Shown: positions 53,287 through 62,637 of the stretch, piece after piece | Position numbering within the stretch: the first letter of the stretch is position 1 | Layout of the letters: each line of letters opens with the position of its first letter | Source of the DNA: Rhodothermales bacterium | GTDB lineage: Bacteria > Bacteroidota > Rhodothermia > Rhodothermales > UBA10348 | DNA: 64,000 bases | Direction of reading: 5' to 3' | Assembly (NCBI GenBank): GCA_017643395.1 | Contig: JAEPNP010000001.1 | Coordinates: forward strand, 1,989,806-2,053,805 | Notes under the pieces: generated by a model | Told to the model about the DNA's origin: nothing | The model's database searches: none | What the model saw: only the letters and a program-made list of their open reading frames with translations | Translations under genes and position numbers: made by a program

Positions 53287-54873
53287 ATGTCTTCCGTCCT
53301 GATTACCGACTCCGTTCACGCCGTCTGCGCCGATATGCTGCAGGAGGCTGGTATCGAACCCCGTGTTGAGTTGGGCAAGAGCCCCGAGGAGTTGGCTGGG
53401 CTGGCCGTGGATGTGGACGGCTGGATCATTCGCAGCGGCACGCGCATCACGGCTCCCATGATTCAGGCTGCCGAGAAGCTGCGGGTCATCGGTCGTGCCG
53501 GTGTCGGCGTGGACAACGTGGACCTGACGGCGGCCACCCATCGCGGTGTGCTGGTGATCAACGCACCCGCGGGCAATACCATCTCGACGGCCGAGCACAC
53601 AGTCGCCATGCTGATGTCGCTCGCGCGGCAGATTCCCGCAGCAAACGCGTCATTGCGTTCCGGGGCCTGGGAGCGGAAGAAGTTCTCCGGGTCCGAGGTC
53701 TTCGAGAAGACGCTCGGCGTCATCGGCGTCGGCAAGATCGGCCAGGCCGTGGCCGAGCGCATGCAGTCCTTCGGGATGCGCATTGTAGGATTTGACCCGG
53801 TGCTCTCTCCGGAGGTGGCCGAGCGCCTTGGCATCGAGCTCGTGGATCTCGAGGAGATGTACCGCCGCGCGGACTACATCACCGTGCATACTCCGCTGAA
53901 CGACGCCACACGCGGATTGCTCAACGCGGACACTCTCTCGCGGTGCAAGCCGGGCGTGGGCCTGGTCAACTGTGCACGGGGTGGCATCATCGATGAGGCC
54001 GATCTGCTGGAAGCGCTCGAGTCGGGGCAGGTGGGCGGCGCGGCCCTGGACGTGTTTTCCAAAGAGCCCCCGCCGGAGCACCTGCGCGCGTTGATTGAAC
54101 ATCCGCGGGTGGTGGCTACTCCGCACATCGCCGCCTCCACCGGAGAAGCCCAGGAAAAGGTGGCCCGCCAGGTGACCGAACAGGTCATCCACGCCCTGCG
54201 CGACGAGCCGGTGCTCACGGCCGTCAACGCCATGGCCATCCGCATGGCCGCGCAGCCGGAGGTACAGCCGTACCTGGAGCTTGCGGAACAGCTGGGCCGC
54301 ATCGCCAACCAACTGTCCGATGGTGCCGCACGCGGACTGATCGTGCGTTGTCACGGTGAGGTCGCGCGTCACTACAAGGACGTGCTGCTGGTCGCCGCCC
54401 TGAAGGGCATCATGCGTGATACGGTGACCGAGCAGGTAAACCTCGTCAATGCCCCCGTCCTGTCAGAGGAGGCCGGTCTCAAGGCGGACGTGCAGACTTT
54501 CCACGCGGACGGCAGCTATACCAATCTTGTGGAAGTCGTGCTCACTACTACGACGTCAGAGCAGCGGGTGACGGGCACGGTGTTCGGGCGAGACGATGTG
54601 CGCATCGTTCGCGTGGACGACTCCTGGATCGAGGTGAAGCCCGAGGGAGCGCTCCTGTTCTACCGCAATGTCGACCGGCCGGGCATGTTGGCCCATGTCG
54701 GAGGCATCCTGGCGGACCGCGGCATCAACATCGGCGCGCTTGCGCTGGGCCGCAGCGCTCCCGGTGCCATAGCCCTGACCGCGATCAGCGTGGACGAACC
54801 GGTTGAGGACGATGCGCTCTCCGCCATCCGGGACCTGGACGGCGTGACGGCCGTGCGCCATATCCAGCTCTAG
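53287..54873 (+). CDS. serA: D-3-phosphoglycerate dehydrogenase (long form)
   Basis: 528 residues: substrate and NAD domains plus an intervening domain and a C-terminal ACT domain. Motifs: IGRAGVGVDNVDLTAATHRGVLVINAPAGNTISTAEHTVAMLMSLARQIPAANASLRSGAWERKKFSGSEVFEKTLGVIGVGKIGQAVAERM, NCARGGIIDEADLLEALESGQVGGAALDVF, TPHIAASTGEAQEKVA with the catalytic His, and ACT motif RNVDRPGMLAHVGGILADRGINIGALALGR. First step of serine synthesis; the ACT domain allows serine feedback. It starts 113 bases after engB. Nothing recognisable occurs between its stop and the promoter at 55076. Confidence 0.96.
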   Translation: MSSVLITDSVHAVCADMLQEAGIEPRVELGKSPEELAGLAVDVDGWIIRSGTRITAPMIQAAEKLRVIGRAGVGVDNVDLTAATHRGVLVINAPAGNTISTAEHTVAMLMSLARQIPAANASLRSGAWERKKFSGSEVFEKTLGVIGVGKIGQAVAERMQSFGMRIVGFDPVLSPEVAERLGIELVDLEEMYRRADYITVHTPLNDATRGLLNADTLSRCKPGVGLVNCARGGIIDEADLLEALESGQVGGAALDVFSKEPPPEHLRALIEHPRVVATPHIAASTGEAQEKVARQVTEQVIHALRDEPVLTAVNAMAIRMAAQPEVQPYLELAEQLGRIANQLSDGAARGLIVRCHGEVARHYKDVLLVAALKGIMRDTVTEQVNLVNAPVLSEEAGLKADVQTFHADGSYTNLVEVVLTTTTSEQRVTGTVFGRDDVRIVRVDDSWIEVKPEGALLFYRNVDRPGMLAHVGGILADRGINIGALALGRSAPGAIALTAISVDEPVEDDALSAIRDLDGVTAVRHIQL

Positions 54874-55075
54874 CTCCGGCTTGCGCGGCGGACTGGGCGG
54901 CACGGATTCGAGCGGCTCGCAGCGCCTCGTCGCATGGCGTGTGCAAGCTTGGTGAAGAACGTGCGTCCGGCGGTCGCCGTTATGCCCCGAATCGGTCTGT
55001 GGGCCCCTTAAACAGAGGGTAATTCTGCGTGACTGCAAAAGGCACAGCCCTGCGGTTTCAGGCCTTCACAATGCC

Positions 55076-55104
55076 TTGACTACGCTGAAACACCCCTCTA
55101 TATT
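55076..55104 (+). promoter_or_regulatory. Sigma70-like promoter for the TonB receptor/T9SS/PorV module
   Basis: TTGACT (55076-55081), a 17-bp spacer and TATATT (55099-55104). The -10 hexamer is identical to that of the susC promoter. GTTTCAG and CTGAAAC flank and overlap the -35/spacer region, and GAAAC-N4-GTTTC follows near 55120. The region 54874-55075 shows no gene or strong element. Confidence 0.72.
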
Positions 55105-55109
55105 GACTC

Positions 55110-55600
55110 ACTGAACGCGAAACTCACGTTTCACAAACGCGCAAAGAGCATCGATCTTACGCTACGGCATTTCGATTCCTGACCCCTCACCCCCAAGCCA
55201 GCTGCGGCCGGCGCACGCTCCCACCCAAGCTCCCTCCAGATCGGGGGATCGGTGTGCGCATTCGGTCGCGAGTAGTCAGGCGTCGGTAGATCCGCGCTTT
55301 GAGCGCACCCCAGAACTACGGGGAACGGCATTCCATGTTACATGGCCGCAGTTCTCCATCTGAGTGTGATCAGATACCGATCCAACTTGGTCGCTAAACC
55401 GATGAGTCCGGCAGGTCCGGGTTCGATGGCGAGACGCTCTCGCCGCACGGTTCTCCTAGGAGTTCTCCCTGGAGGAGCTGTATCCCGCTGCCGTGTATGG
55501 AACGGTCTTCCCACACAGAAAATTGTGCGGGCCACCAACTCTGGTGTTGTCCCGCACATCCCTCTAGCCACACATCTCATATCACAGGAGGAGGTAGCAT
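55110..55600 (+). promoter_or_regulatory. Long 5' leader (about 490 nt) with a hairpin before the TonB receptor
   Basis: No convincing gene is seen between the promoter and ATG 55601. Near its end, 55524-55531 (TGTGCGGG) pairs with 55551-55558 (CCCGCACA), and an inner CACCA/TGGTG stem closes an ACTC loop, giving a stable hairpin about 30 bases before a strong Shine-Dalgarno AGGAGGAGGT (55586-55595). CTCC-rich stretches near 55453-55470 could pair with that site. Small open frames at 55342 and 55497 lack coding character. Matches to TPP or cobalamin riboswitch cores were not found. Confidence 0.5.
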
Positions 55601-58600
55601 ATGTTGCGTAAATGGGGCGTGTTCGTACTCGCGCTGCTCGCAACGCCTGCACTGGTCCTTGCCCAAAACACGGGTAAGGTCTCAGGTGTTGTGACGGACG
55701 CCGATACCGGCGAACCCTTGCCAGGTGCAAGTGTCGTCGTTGTCGGTACGCAGCTCGGTACGATCAGCGACGTCGATGGGAATTATTTCATCATCGGCGT
55801 CCCCGTGGGCAGCTACGACATCCAGGCTTCGTTCGTCGGTTTTCAGACGAGCACGGTCGCGGGTGTCGAAGTCAGCTCCGGATACACCCAGGAAGTCAAT
55901 TTCGTGCTTTCGGCCGGTGTTGAACTCGACGAGATCGTCGTCGAGTACGAGCGGCCGCTCATTCAGAAGGACGCCATTGGTGTCCCGAAGATTGTAGACG
56001 CGGAAGAGATTGTTAACCTGCCCGTTCGAGGCGCCGCTGAGGTTGCCAAGATTCAGGCCGGTGTGGTCAGCCAGGAAGGCTCGGGCACGCTTAACATCCG
56101 AGGTGGTCGTGGCTCTGAAGTCACGTACTACATCGACGGTGTCAAGATTGTCGGTTCCACCTCGCTGCCGCAGGCGGCCATCCAGGAGCAGGAGATGATC
56201 ATCGGTAACATCTCGGCCCGCTACGGCGACGCGATGTCCGGTGTCATCAACATCACCACCAAGTCGGGCTCGACTCGCTTCTTCGGTTCTCTCGAAGGCG
56301 TGACGTCGGAATCCCTCGATGAGTTCGGTTACAACCTGGCGTCCGTCGCTCTCGGCGGCCCGGTCGGAGGGGAGAACATCAACTTCTTCCTCGCCGCCGA
56401 ATTCGTTGACGAAGCCGACACGAACCCCCGCTGGATCGGTGAGCTGACCATGACGGACGATGCGCTTGCACAGCTGCAGGCCTTCCCGAACGTCATGCTC
56501 GCGCTCGACGGTGACGGCAACCGCGTCATCATCGACGTGCCGAATACCATTGTCACGGGCGACAAGCTGCCTGTTGACGATGACGGCAACGTCCTGGTGT
56601 CCAACGGCACGATCACCACCGCCAATGGCGTTGTGATCTCCGTTCCGGAAGGCGTCGAGGCCTCGTCCATCGACCCGGAACTGCGCGAGTCTGCTGCCTA
56701 CCTGCAGACCGGTGCGGATGGCGAGTCTCTCGTCGACCGCAATGGCAACACGGTGGCCGAACTGGACCGCTTCAAGAAGGAGCGCGCCTTCTCCAACTTC
56801 GCTCTGAACGGTAACCTGCAGTTCACGCTGCTGGACGATGTGCGTCTGCGCGTCGGCGGCCGTTACGTGACGCGCGGTGGAGACACCGGCATCTCGACCC
56901 GCGACATGGTGTTCTCGCCGAACACGGCGGACGAGTGGCTCTACAAGGATGCCCAGTTCTTCGCGACGTGGACGCACTACCTGTCCAACTCGACGTTCTA
57001 CCAGCTGCAGGTTGACTACACCAACCGCACTGGAGACATCTGGGACCCGGCTTTCTCGAAGTCGCTGGATGACGTGCTCTCCTACGGAGACATCGACCAC
57101 CCGGCGAACGCAATGCTCAAGTGGCCCATGAACCTGGGCTTCACGAGCGAGACCCGCATCGACGACCACGGCACGCCGGACGATCCGTCTGACGACACCG
57201 AGTTCACCGTTCAGGTCCCGACCTACACCCAGCGCTGGGAAGATGGTCGTGGTGCCAACACGGAGACGGTTGCCAACCTCGTCACGCCGGTTGCCGGTCG
57301 CTACCACAGCTCCCGCTCCTTCTTCGATACAAACCAGATCCGCTTCCAGGCCACGGCCACGACGCAGATCGGTCTGCATCAGCTGGAGTTCGGCGGTGAG
57401 TTCGAGCAGCAGACCAACCGTTCCTATGCAACAGGCTCGGCCTCTCTGGCCCGCTGGGTTGACGACGCCGACGGCGCCGAAAACCTCGCGACCGGCGAGC
57501 AGGGCGTGACGCAGTGGACGGACCTGACGTTCGAGCAGATGTCGGCCGGCTACTACGGCTACAACTTCTACGGAACGCGGACCACCGACCGTGACGGTCA
57601 GGCAGGTTCTACCGACGCGATCGCAGACCGCGCCAACGACTGTGGCGCAGCGGTCTCTTCGGCAGCTCCGGAGGAGTGCTACGACATCGCGCCCTGGAAG
57701 CCGCTCTACTACGGCGGTTACATCCAGGACAAGATCGAATTCCGGGACATCGTGCTGAACCTCGGCCTGCGCGTCGACGTGTTTGACAACAACACCCGGG
57801 TTCTGGCCGACCGCTACTCGCGTCTGCCGCTGGTCCGCGTCGCCGACGTCGGTGGTGCTCCGGCCAACGTGCCGTCCAACGCCGCGCCGTACTACAACGG
57901 CAACGACGTGATCGGCTACCGCGACACCGACGGTCTCTTCTACGATGCCAACGGTCAGGAAGTACCGGGCGGTGACATCCTGCTGACGGGCGCCAAGCCC
58001 CGCACGACGTCCAACGTGCCGACTTCGGAAGGCTACGAGGACTACGAGCCGCAGGTCACGCTGATGCCCCGTATCGGTGTGTCCTTCCCGGTCACGAACG
58101 AGGCCCTGTTCTTCGCCCGCTACGGCGTGGTGTCGCAGCGTCCGTCCTCGAACAACTTCTCGACGATCGCCTCCTTCGCCCGTGCGACCGGAACGATCAA
58201 CAACACGGCCCTCGAGCCCGAGTCCATCACGGAATACGAACTCGGATTCCGCCAGCGCCTGAGCCTTCGCTCGGCCCTGACGATCTCCGGTTTCTTCCGC
58301 CAGATCGAGAACCTCATTCAGCGTGACGACCTCCGCGAGGCCTTCCCGCAGGGGTACCTGACCTGGGGTAACAAGGACTTCGGTACGGTGAAAGGTGTCG
58401 AGGTTGACTTCGACCTGCGTCGCACCGGCGGCGTCGCCCTGAATGCCAACTACACGCTGGCCTTCGCACAGGGCACGGGTTCGAATTCGAACACGACCAG
58501 CATCATCACCTGGATCGACGAGACCCCGCCGAACTTCATTTCCCCGCTGGACTTTGACCAGCGCCACAAGGTGAACCTGTCTCTGGACTACCGCCTTGGC

Positions 58601-59062
58601 GCAGGAGAAGGTCCGACGGTGTTCGGCGCCAAGCTCTTCGAGAACATGGGCTTCAACATCCTCGGCACGGCTGGCTCCGGCTTCCCGTATACGCCGCAGG
58701 TTGAGCCCTTCTCGATCATCGATTCGAAGGCTCCGGTCCCGTCCGGCGGTATCAACTCCGACCGCATGCCGTGGACCAGTCGTGTCGACCTTCGCATTGA
58801 CCGCAAGTTCGCCGCGGGTCAGCGCTCGACGGTTTCTGCATTCCTGTGGGTACAGAACGTGCTCGATCAGGAGAACGTCCAGAACGTGTGGCGCGCCACC
58901 GGTCTCCCGGGCGATGACGGCTTCCTCTCCACGAGTGGCGGTCAGCAGTTCCTGAGCGGCCAGGTACCGGCAGCCGAGGCGCTCTACCGGCACCGCACCC
59001 GCGGTACCGGCGCCTGGGGTCTCCCGCGCATGACGCGCATCGGTGTGCGTGTCGACTTCTAG
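55601..59062 (+). CDS. TonB-dependent outer-membrane receptor with carboxypeptidase-regulatory-like domain
   Basis: 1153 residues. Signal peptide MLRKWGVFVLALLATPALVLAQ; regulatory-like domain GKVSGVVTDADTGEPLPGASVVVVGTQLGTISDVDGNYFIIGVPVGSYDIQASFVGFQTSTVAGVEV (about 24-100); plug domain with VNLPVRGAAEVAKIQAGVVSQEGSGTLNIRGGRGSEVTYYIDGVKIVG and ARYGDAMSGVINITTKSG; then a large barrel ending PRMTRIGVRVDF. It lacks the SusC signature and a SusD partner, so it is a distinct class. The strong AGGAGGAGGT site predicts high translation. The barrel follows the same codon style as its two downstream partners. Substrate unknown. Confidence 0.93.
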   Translation: MLRKWGVFVLALLATPALVLAQNTGKVSGVVTDADTGEPLPGASVVVVGTQLGTISDVDGNYFIIGVPVGSYDIQASFVGFQTSTVAGVEVSSGYTQEVNFVLSAGVELDEIVVEYERPLIQKDAIGVPKIVDAEEIVNLPVRGAAEVAKIQAGVVSQEGSGTLNIRGGRGSEVTYYIDGVKIVGSTSLPQAAIQEQEMIIGNISARYGDAMSGVINITTKSGSTRFFGSLEGVTSESLDEFGYNLASVALGGPVGGENINFFLAAEFVDEADTNPRWIGELTMTDDALAQLQAFPNVMLALDGDGNRVIIDVPNTIVTGDKLPVDDDGNVLVSNGTITTANGVVISVPEGVEASSIDPELRESAAYLQTGADGESLVDRNGNTVAELDRFKKERAFSNFALNGNLQFTLLDDVRLRVGGRYVTRGGDTGISTRDMVFSPNTADEWLYKDAQFFATWTHYLSNSTFYQLQVDYTNRTGDIWDPAFSKSLDDVLSYGDIDHPANAMLKWPMNLGFTSETRIDDHGTPDDPSDDTEFTVQVPTYTQRWEDGRGANTETVANLVTPVAGRYHSSRSFFDTNQIRFQATATTQIGLHQLEFGGEFEQQTNRSYATGSASLARWVDDADGAENLATGEQGVTQWTDLTFEQMSAGYYGYNFYGTRTTDRDGQAGSTDAIADRANDCGAAVSSAAPEECYDIAPWKPLYYGGYIQDKIEFRDIVLNLGLRVDVFDNNTRVLADRYSRLPLVRVADVGGAPANVPSNAAPYYNGNDVIGYRDTDGLFYDANGQEVPGGDILLTGAKPRTTSNVPTSEGYEDYEPQVTLMPRIGVSFPVTNEALFFARYGVVSQRPSSNNFSTIASFARATGTINNTALEPESITEYELGFRQRLSLRSALTISGFFRQIENLIQRDDLREAFPQGYLTWGNKDFGTVKGVEVDFDLRRTGGVALNANYTLAFAQGTGSNSNTTSIITWIDETPPNFISPLDFDQRHKVNLSLDYRLGAGEGPTVFGAKLFENMGFNILGTAGSGFPYTPQVEPFSIIDSKAPVPSGGINSDRMPWTSRVDLRIDRKFAAGQRSTVSAFLWVQNVLDQENVQNVWRATGLPGDDGFLSTSGGQQFLSGQVPAAEALYRHRTRGTGAWGLPRMTRIGVRVDF

Positions 59063-59072
59063 AGATTCTCGG

Positions 59073-59098
59073 ATCCGGGGTCCTCAGGGACCCCGGAT
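59073..59098 (+). promoter_or_regulatory. Intercistronic hairpin after the TonB receptor
   Basis: ATCCGGGGTCC pairs perfectly with GGACCCCGGAT around a TCAG loop (11 bp). No T-tract follows. It resembles the hairpins at 32921 and 62564. Confidence 0.65.
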
Positions 59099-59144
59099 AC
59101 CGGACTCATCACGAAATCGACGCGTAGTCTAAACACGGACAGAC

Positions 59145-62100
59145 ATGCACTACAGAAAACTTTCTCTCTTCGTTCTTGCCGTTGTGCTCGGCCTGATCGC
59201 GGTTCCCGCGCAGGCTCAGAGCACCGGTACGTGCGAGGCGGCGATTGGCGAGGCCTTCCTCGACATCAACAACGTCCGCGCGCGTATTCTGAACAACGGT
59301 AACCTGTTCTGGCGTGGTTCGCCCCACGTCTACAACGTTCCGAAGGGCGGTCCTTCCAACGCGATCTTTGCATCGGGTATCTGGATGGGCGGCCTCGTTA
59401 ATGGTCAGCTCCGCCTCGCAGGCTCCACCTACGGGCCGTACGAGTTCTGGGCAGGCCCCCTCAATGACGACGGCACTCCGCCGGCCTCCTGTGATCCGTA
59501 CGATCGCGTCTGGAAGGTCTCCAAGGAAGACGTGGTCAACTACGACGGTACCGGCGTCGCCACCCCTGACCTTCAGGACTGGCCCACCGGTCTCGGCGCT
59601 CCGACGCTTGACGCCAACGGCGATCTGATCGACCTCGTCGACCAGCCCCTGGCCTCCCGCGTGGATCGCAAGGTCAACCTCGGCGCCGGCGAGCGCCCGG
59701 CCATTCTTGGCGACCAGATGCTCTGGTGGATCATGAATGACCGCGGCAACGTGCACACGCGTACCGATACGCCCCCGATGGGCGTTGAGGCACATGTGTC
59801 AGCGTTTGCCTTCAACACGGCTGGTGCCATTGGCAACACCACCTTCTACAAGTACCGCATCTTCTACAAGGGCTCGGTGCCGCTGGAGCAGACCTACATG
59901 GGCATCTTCTCCGACCCGGACCTTGGTAACTTCGACGACGACTACGTCGGTTGTGACACGACGCTCGGTATGGGCTTCGTCTACAACGCAGACAACGACG
60001 ACGAAGGCGGTGAAGGCTACGGTGACGCGCCTCCGGCTGCCGGCTACGACTTCTTCCAGGGCCCGCTCGTAACCGATGACGGCATCGACAACGACGAGGA
60101 CGGCGAAGTTGACGAGGAAGGCGAACGTCTGAAAATGACGGCCTTTGGCTTCTACAACAACGGCGGTGGTGTGATCGGTGACCCGGGTAACGGCGCCGAC
60201 ATGTATAACTACATGCGCGGTCGTTGGAAAGATGGTCAGCGCTTCACCTTTGGTGGCAACGGTCGCGACTTCTCGAACATCCCGACCTCCTTCCAATTCC
60301 CGGGCAACCCGCCCGAGTTCTGGAGCGAGTTCAACTCGGATGGCCAGGGAACCGCTATCGCCCCGGCCGACCGTCGTTTCATCATGGCGACCGGTCCGTT
60401 CACCATCCGTCCGAATGACGAGCAGGAGATCGTATTCGGTATCGTTACCTCCTTCGGTGACGACAACATCGATTCGGTCGACAAGATGAAGGCAGACGAC
60501 CTGCTCGCGCAGGCCGTGTTCGACATCAACTTCGAACTGCCCTCACCTCCGGCCGCACCGCGCGTGACGACCACGGCCAAGGATGGCTCCATCCTGATTG
60601 AGTGGGGCTACCGCCCGACCGACAACAACTACCTCGACGCGTACAACGTGATCGACCCGCTCCTCTCCGAGGACGTGACCGACAACGACTACAACTTCGA
60701 GGGTTACAATGTCTACCAGTACGCCTCGCGTGCTGACCAGACGGGCAAGCTGCTCGCCACCTATGACAAGGTGAACGGCATCAAGCGTGTGATCGAGGGT
60801 AACGAGATCACGTTCGTCACAGCTGAAGGCAACGACACCGGCGTGTTGCACTACCACGAGGTGGGCGGTCTGACCAACTACCAGACCTACTACTTCGGCG
60901 TGCAGGCCTACGCCTACAATGCGACCTCCGGTCAGAAGGTGTACGCCGGCCCGATCAACCGTTTCTCGGTTGTGCCGAGCCGCTCGGACATCGTGACCAC
61001 CAGTGAGGCGGAAGCCTTCGCTGCGGTCGCGGCTGCCAACATTGCCGCCGGTACCGCTTCCATCGAGGGCGCTGTAGCCGAGGGAAATATTGGTAACGGC
61101 GGTGCTGGACTGAACGTTATCAACCCCGCTATGGTGACGGGTCTCGACTACTCGGTCGAGTTCTTCGCCGTCGAGGTCGAGGACGACGGTCACAAGGCCG
61201 GCAAGCGTGACGACGACGAGACCGCACAGTTCGTGCGCGACTCGGCTCAGAAGTCCGCAGCCAAGATGGTCACCACCTATGACGTCAACCGCTCGGACGG
61301 CACGAAAGTGTTTGACGGTGCGCTGGCCGTTGCCCAGACGGGCAAAGGTGCTCCGGAAGGCATCGACGTGGTTCAGTTCGACGGTCTCTCGCTCAACATC
61401 GCGGGCGCCCCGAACGGCTTCCTGGACTTCCTGATCGTGGCCAATGCCAACGGTCCGCTTGCTACGCCTCAGGGCGCCGCAGCTGACTGGGAAGGCTTCC
61501 CGATCCCGAGCCGCCCGGATGGCGACTCCCAGGCTACCACTGACGGCCAGTGGATGATTGCTACCGGCATGTCCGGCGGCTGTCTTGGTGGCGACTGTGG
61601 TCCCCTCGCATCGTTCATCGACCGTTCGGTGACGCAGCGTGGCGGCTGGGACGTGATCGTGCCTTACGACTGGGAGATCCGCTTCACTTACGAAGCTGAC
61701 AACTATGCCTGGTCACCCTGGTCCACTGGCGGCCCGTTCGTGAACGTGCCTTACGAACTGTGGCGCACTGGCATTGCCACTCCGGATGATCCGAGTGACG
61801 ACCTTCGCTTCACGTCGTTCTTCTTCGACCTGGAAGACAACGCACGGTTTACGCTGTTTGACGACGACCACGCTACGTCGGGTGCGCTCAACGACCCGTA
61901 CACGGACTGGATCTACTGGTACGCTCCGAATGACGAGACGCCCGGTGAGGGTGGCTACCAGGCCTGGGTGGCTTCTGCATTGGCAGGTGGCGATCCTGGT
62001 GACGTAGGCACGCACACGTTCGGCCGCATGGTCTTCATGGACTGGAACGGTGGCACCACCGCCTATGTGGATGGCGGCGGCTCTACGCCGTTCCCGGGTG

Positions 62101-62549
62101 TGGATGCACTGCCTGAGGCAGGCTCGGTGTTCCGGATCAATACCACCAAGCCGAACCAGCCGGGCGACACGTTTGCGTTGTCGACTGCCGGACTCGGCGC
62201 TCGCGCCCAGACCACGGATGAAGCGATTGCAGGTCTCGAAGAGATCGGCATCACGCCGAACCCGTACAAAGGTGCTTCCGCGTACGAAGTGAGCCAGCTG
62301 GTTGACCAGGTCCGCTTCACCAACATGCCCCCGCAGGCTACCATTCGGGTGTTCAGCCTGAACGGTACCCTCATCACCACCCTCGAGAAGAACAGCTCCG
62401 ACAAGTTTTTCCCCTGGGATCTGACGACTGAAGAAGGTCTGCCCATCGCCTCGGGCATGTACATCATTCACATTGATGTACCCAACCTTGGCGAGAAGGT
62501 GATCAAATTCGGTGTCGTCAAGAAGCGTGTGCAGCTCAACGCTTTCTAA
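59145..62549 (+). CDS. Large T9SS cargo protein with type A C-terminal sorting domain
   Basis: 1134 residues. Signal peptide MHYRKLSLFVLAVVLGLIAVPAQAQ. The N-terminal region (NNVRARILNNGNLFWRGSPHVYNVPKGGPSNAIFASGIWMGGLVNGQLRLAGSTYGPYEFWAGPL) and Asp-rich loops (DDGIDNDEDGEVDEEGERL) are of unknown function; a fibronectin III-like unit sits near 465-605 (PPAAPRVTTTAKDGSILIEWGYRPTDNN...YYFGVQAYAYNATSG). The last 90 residues (IGITPNPYKGASAYEVSQLVDQVRFTNMPPQATIRVFSLNGTLITTLEKN...GLPIASGMYIIHIDVPNLGEKVIKFGVVKK) are a type A sorting domain, so it is exported through T9SS to the surface. No catalytic motif seen. Start codon lacks a clear ribosome site. Confidence 0.88.
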   Translation: MHYRKLSLFVLAVVLGLIAVPAQAQSTGTCEAAIGEAFLDINNVRARILNNGNLFWRGSPHVYNVPKGGPSNAIFASGIWMGGLVNGQLRLAGSTYGPYEFWAGPLNDDGTPPASCDPYDRVWKVSKEDVVNYDGTGVATPDLQDWPTGLGAPTLDANGDLIDLVDQPLASRVDRKVNLGAGERPAILGDQMLWWIMNDRGNVHTRTDTPPMGVEAHVSAFAFNTAGAIGNTTFYKYRIFYKGSVPLEQTYMGIFSDPDLGNFDDDYVGCDTTLGMGFVYNADNDDEGGEGYGDAPPAAGYDFFQGPLVTDDGIDNDEDGEVDEEGERLKMTAFGFYNNGGGVIGDPGNGADMYNYMRGRWKDGQRFTFGGNGRDFSNIPTSFQFPGNPPEFWSEFNSDGQGTAIAPADRRFIMATGPFTIRPNDEQEIVFGIVTSFGDDNIDSVDKMKADDLLAQAVFDINFELPSPPAAPRVTTTAKDGSILIEWGYRPTDNNYLDAYNVIDPLLSEDVTDNDYNFEGYNVYQYASRADQTGKLLATYDKVNGIKRVIEGNEITFVTAEGNDTGVLHYHEVGGLTNYQTYYFGVQAYAYNATSGQKVYAGPINRFSVVPSRSDIVTTSEAEAFAAVAAANIAAGTASIEGAVAEGNIGNGGAGLNVINPAMVTGLDYSVEFFAVEVEDDGHKAGKRDDDETAQFVRDSAQKSAAKMVTTYDVNRSDGTKVFDGALAVAQTGKGAPEGIDVVQFDGLSLNIAGAPNGFLDFLIVANANGPLATPQGAAADWEGFPIPSRPDGDSQATTDGQWMIATGMSGGCLGGDCGPLASFIDRSVTQRGGWDVIVPYDWEIRFTYEADNYAWSPWSTGGPFVNVPYELWRTGIATPDDPSDDLRFTSFFFDLEDNARFTLFDDDHATSGALNDPYTDWIYWYAPNDETPGEGGYQAWVASALAGGDPGDVGTHTFGRMVFMDWNGGTTAYVDGGGSTPFPGVDALPEAGSVFRINTTKPNQPGDTFALSTAGLGARAQTTDEAIAGLEEIGITPNPYKGASAYEVSQLVDQVRFTNMPPQATIRVFSLNGTLITTLEKNSSDKFFPWDLTTEEGLPIASGMYIIHIDVPNLGEKVIKFGVVKKRVQLNAF

Positions 62550-62563
62550 AGCGAAACGGAACG

Positions 62564-62585
62564 GGCCCCGGGTCTCCGGGGCCCC
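62564..62585 (+). promoter_or_regulatory. Intercistronic hairpin before the PorV gene
   Basis: GGGCCCCGG pairs with CCGGGGCCC around GTCT (9 bp) with no T-tract, 15 bases after the cargo stop and 52 before the next start. Confidence 0.6.
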
Positions 62586-62637
62586 GACCGGACTGCACAC
62601 CGACACCCACGGAAAAGACTAACGGAGGAATTCCGAT

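Noticed and set aside
54874-55075. Possible gene or tRNA between serA and the promoter at 55076
   Set aside because: No cloverleaf, no T-arm pattern and no coding frame with a plausible start.
55342-55611. Small upstream gene overlapping the TonB receptor start
   Set aside because: It lacks a ribosome site and compositional coding character, and it runs across the strong Shine-Dalgarno of the true start in another frame.
55682-58993. Very long minus-strand open frame opposite the TonB receptor
   Set aside because: It is an antisense shadow caused by strong codon bias (few codons that read as stops on the other strand). No family motif, signal or ribosome site supports it. The same holds for minus-strand frames opposite susC.
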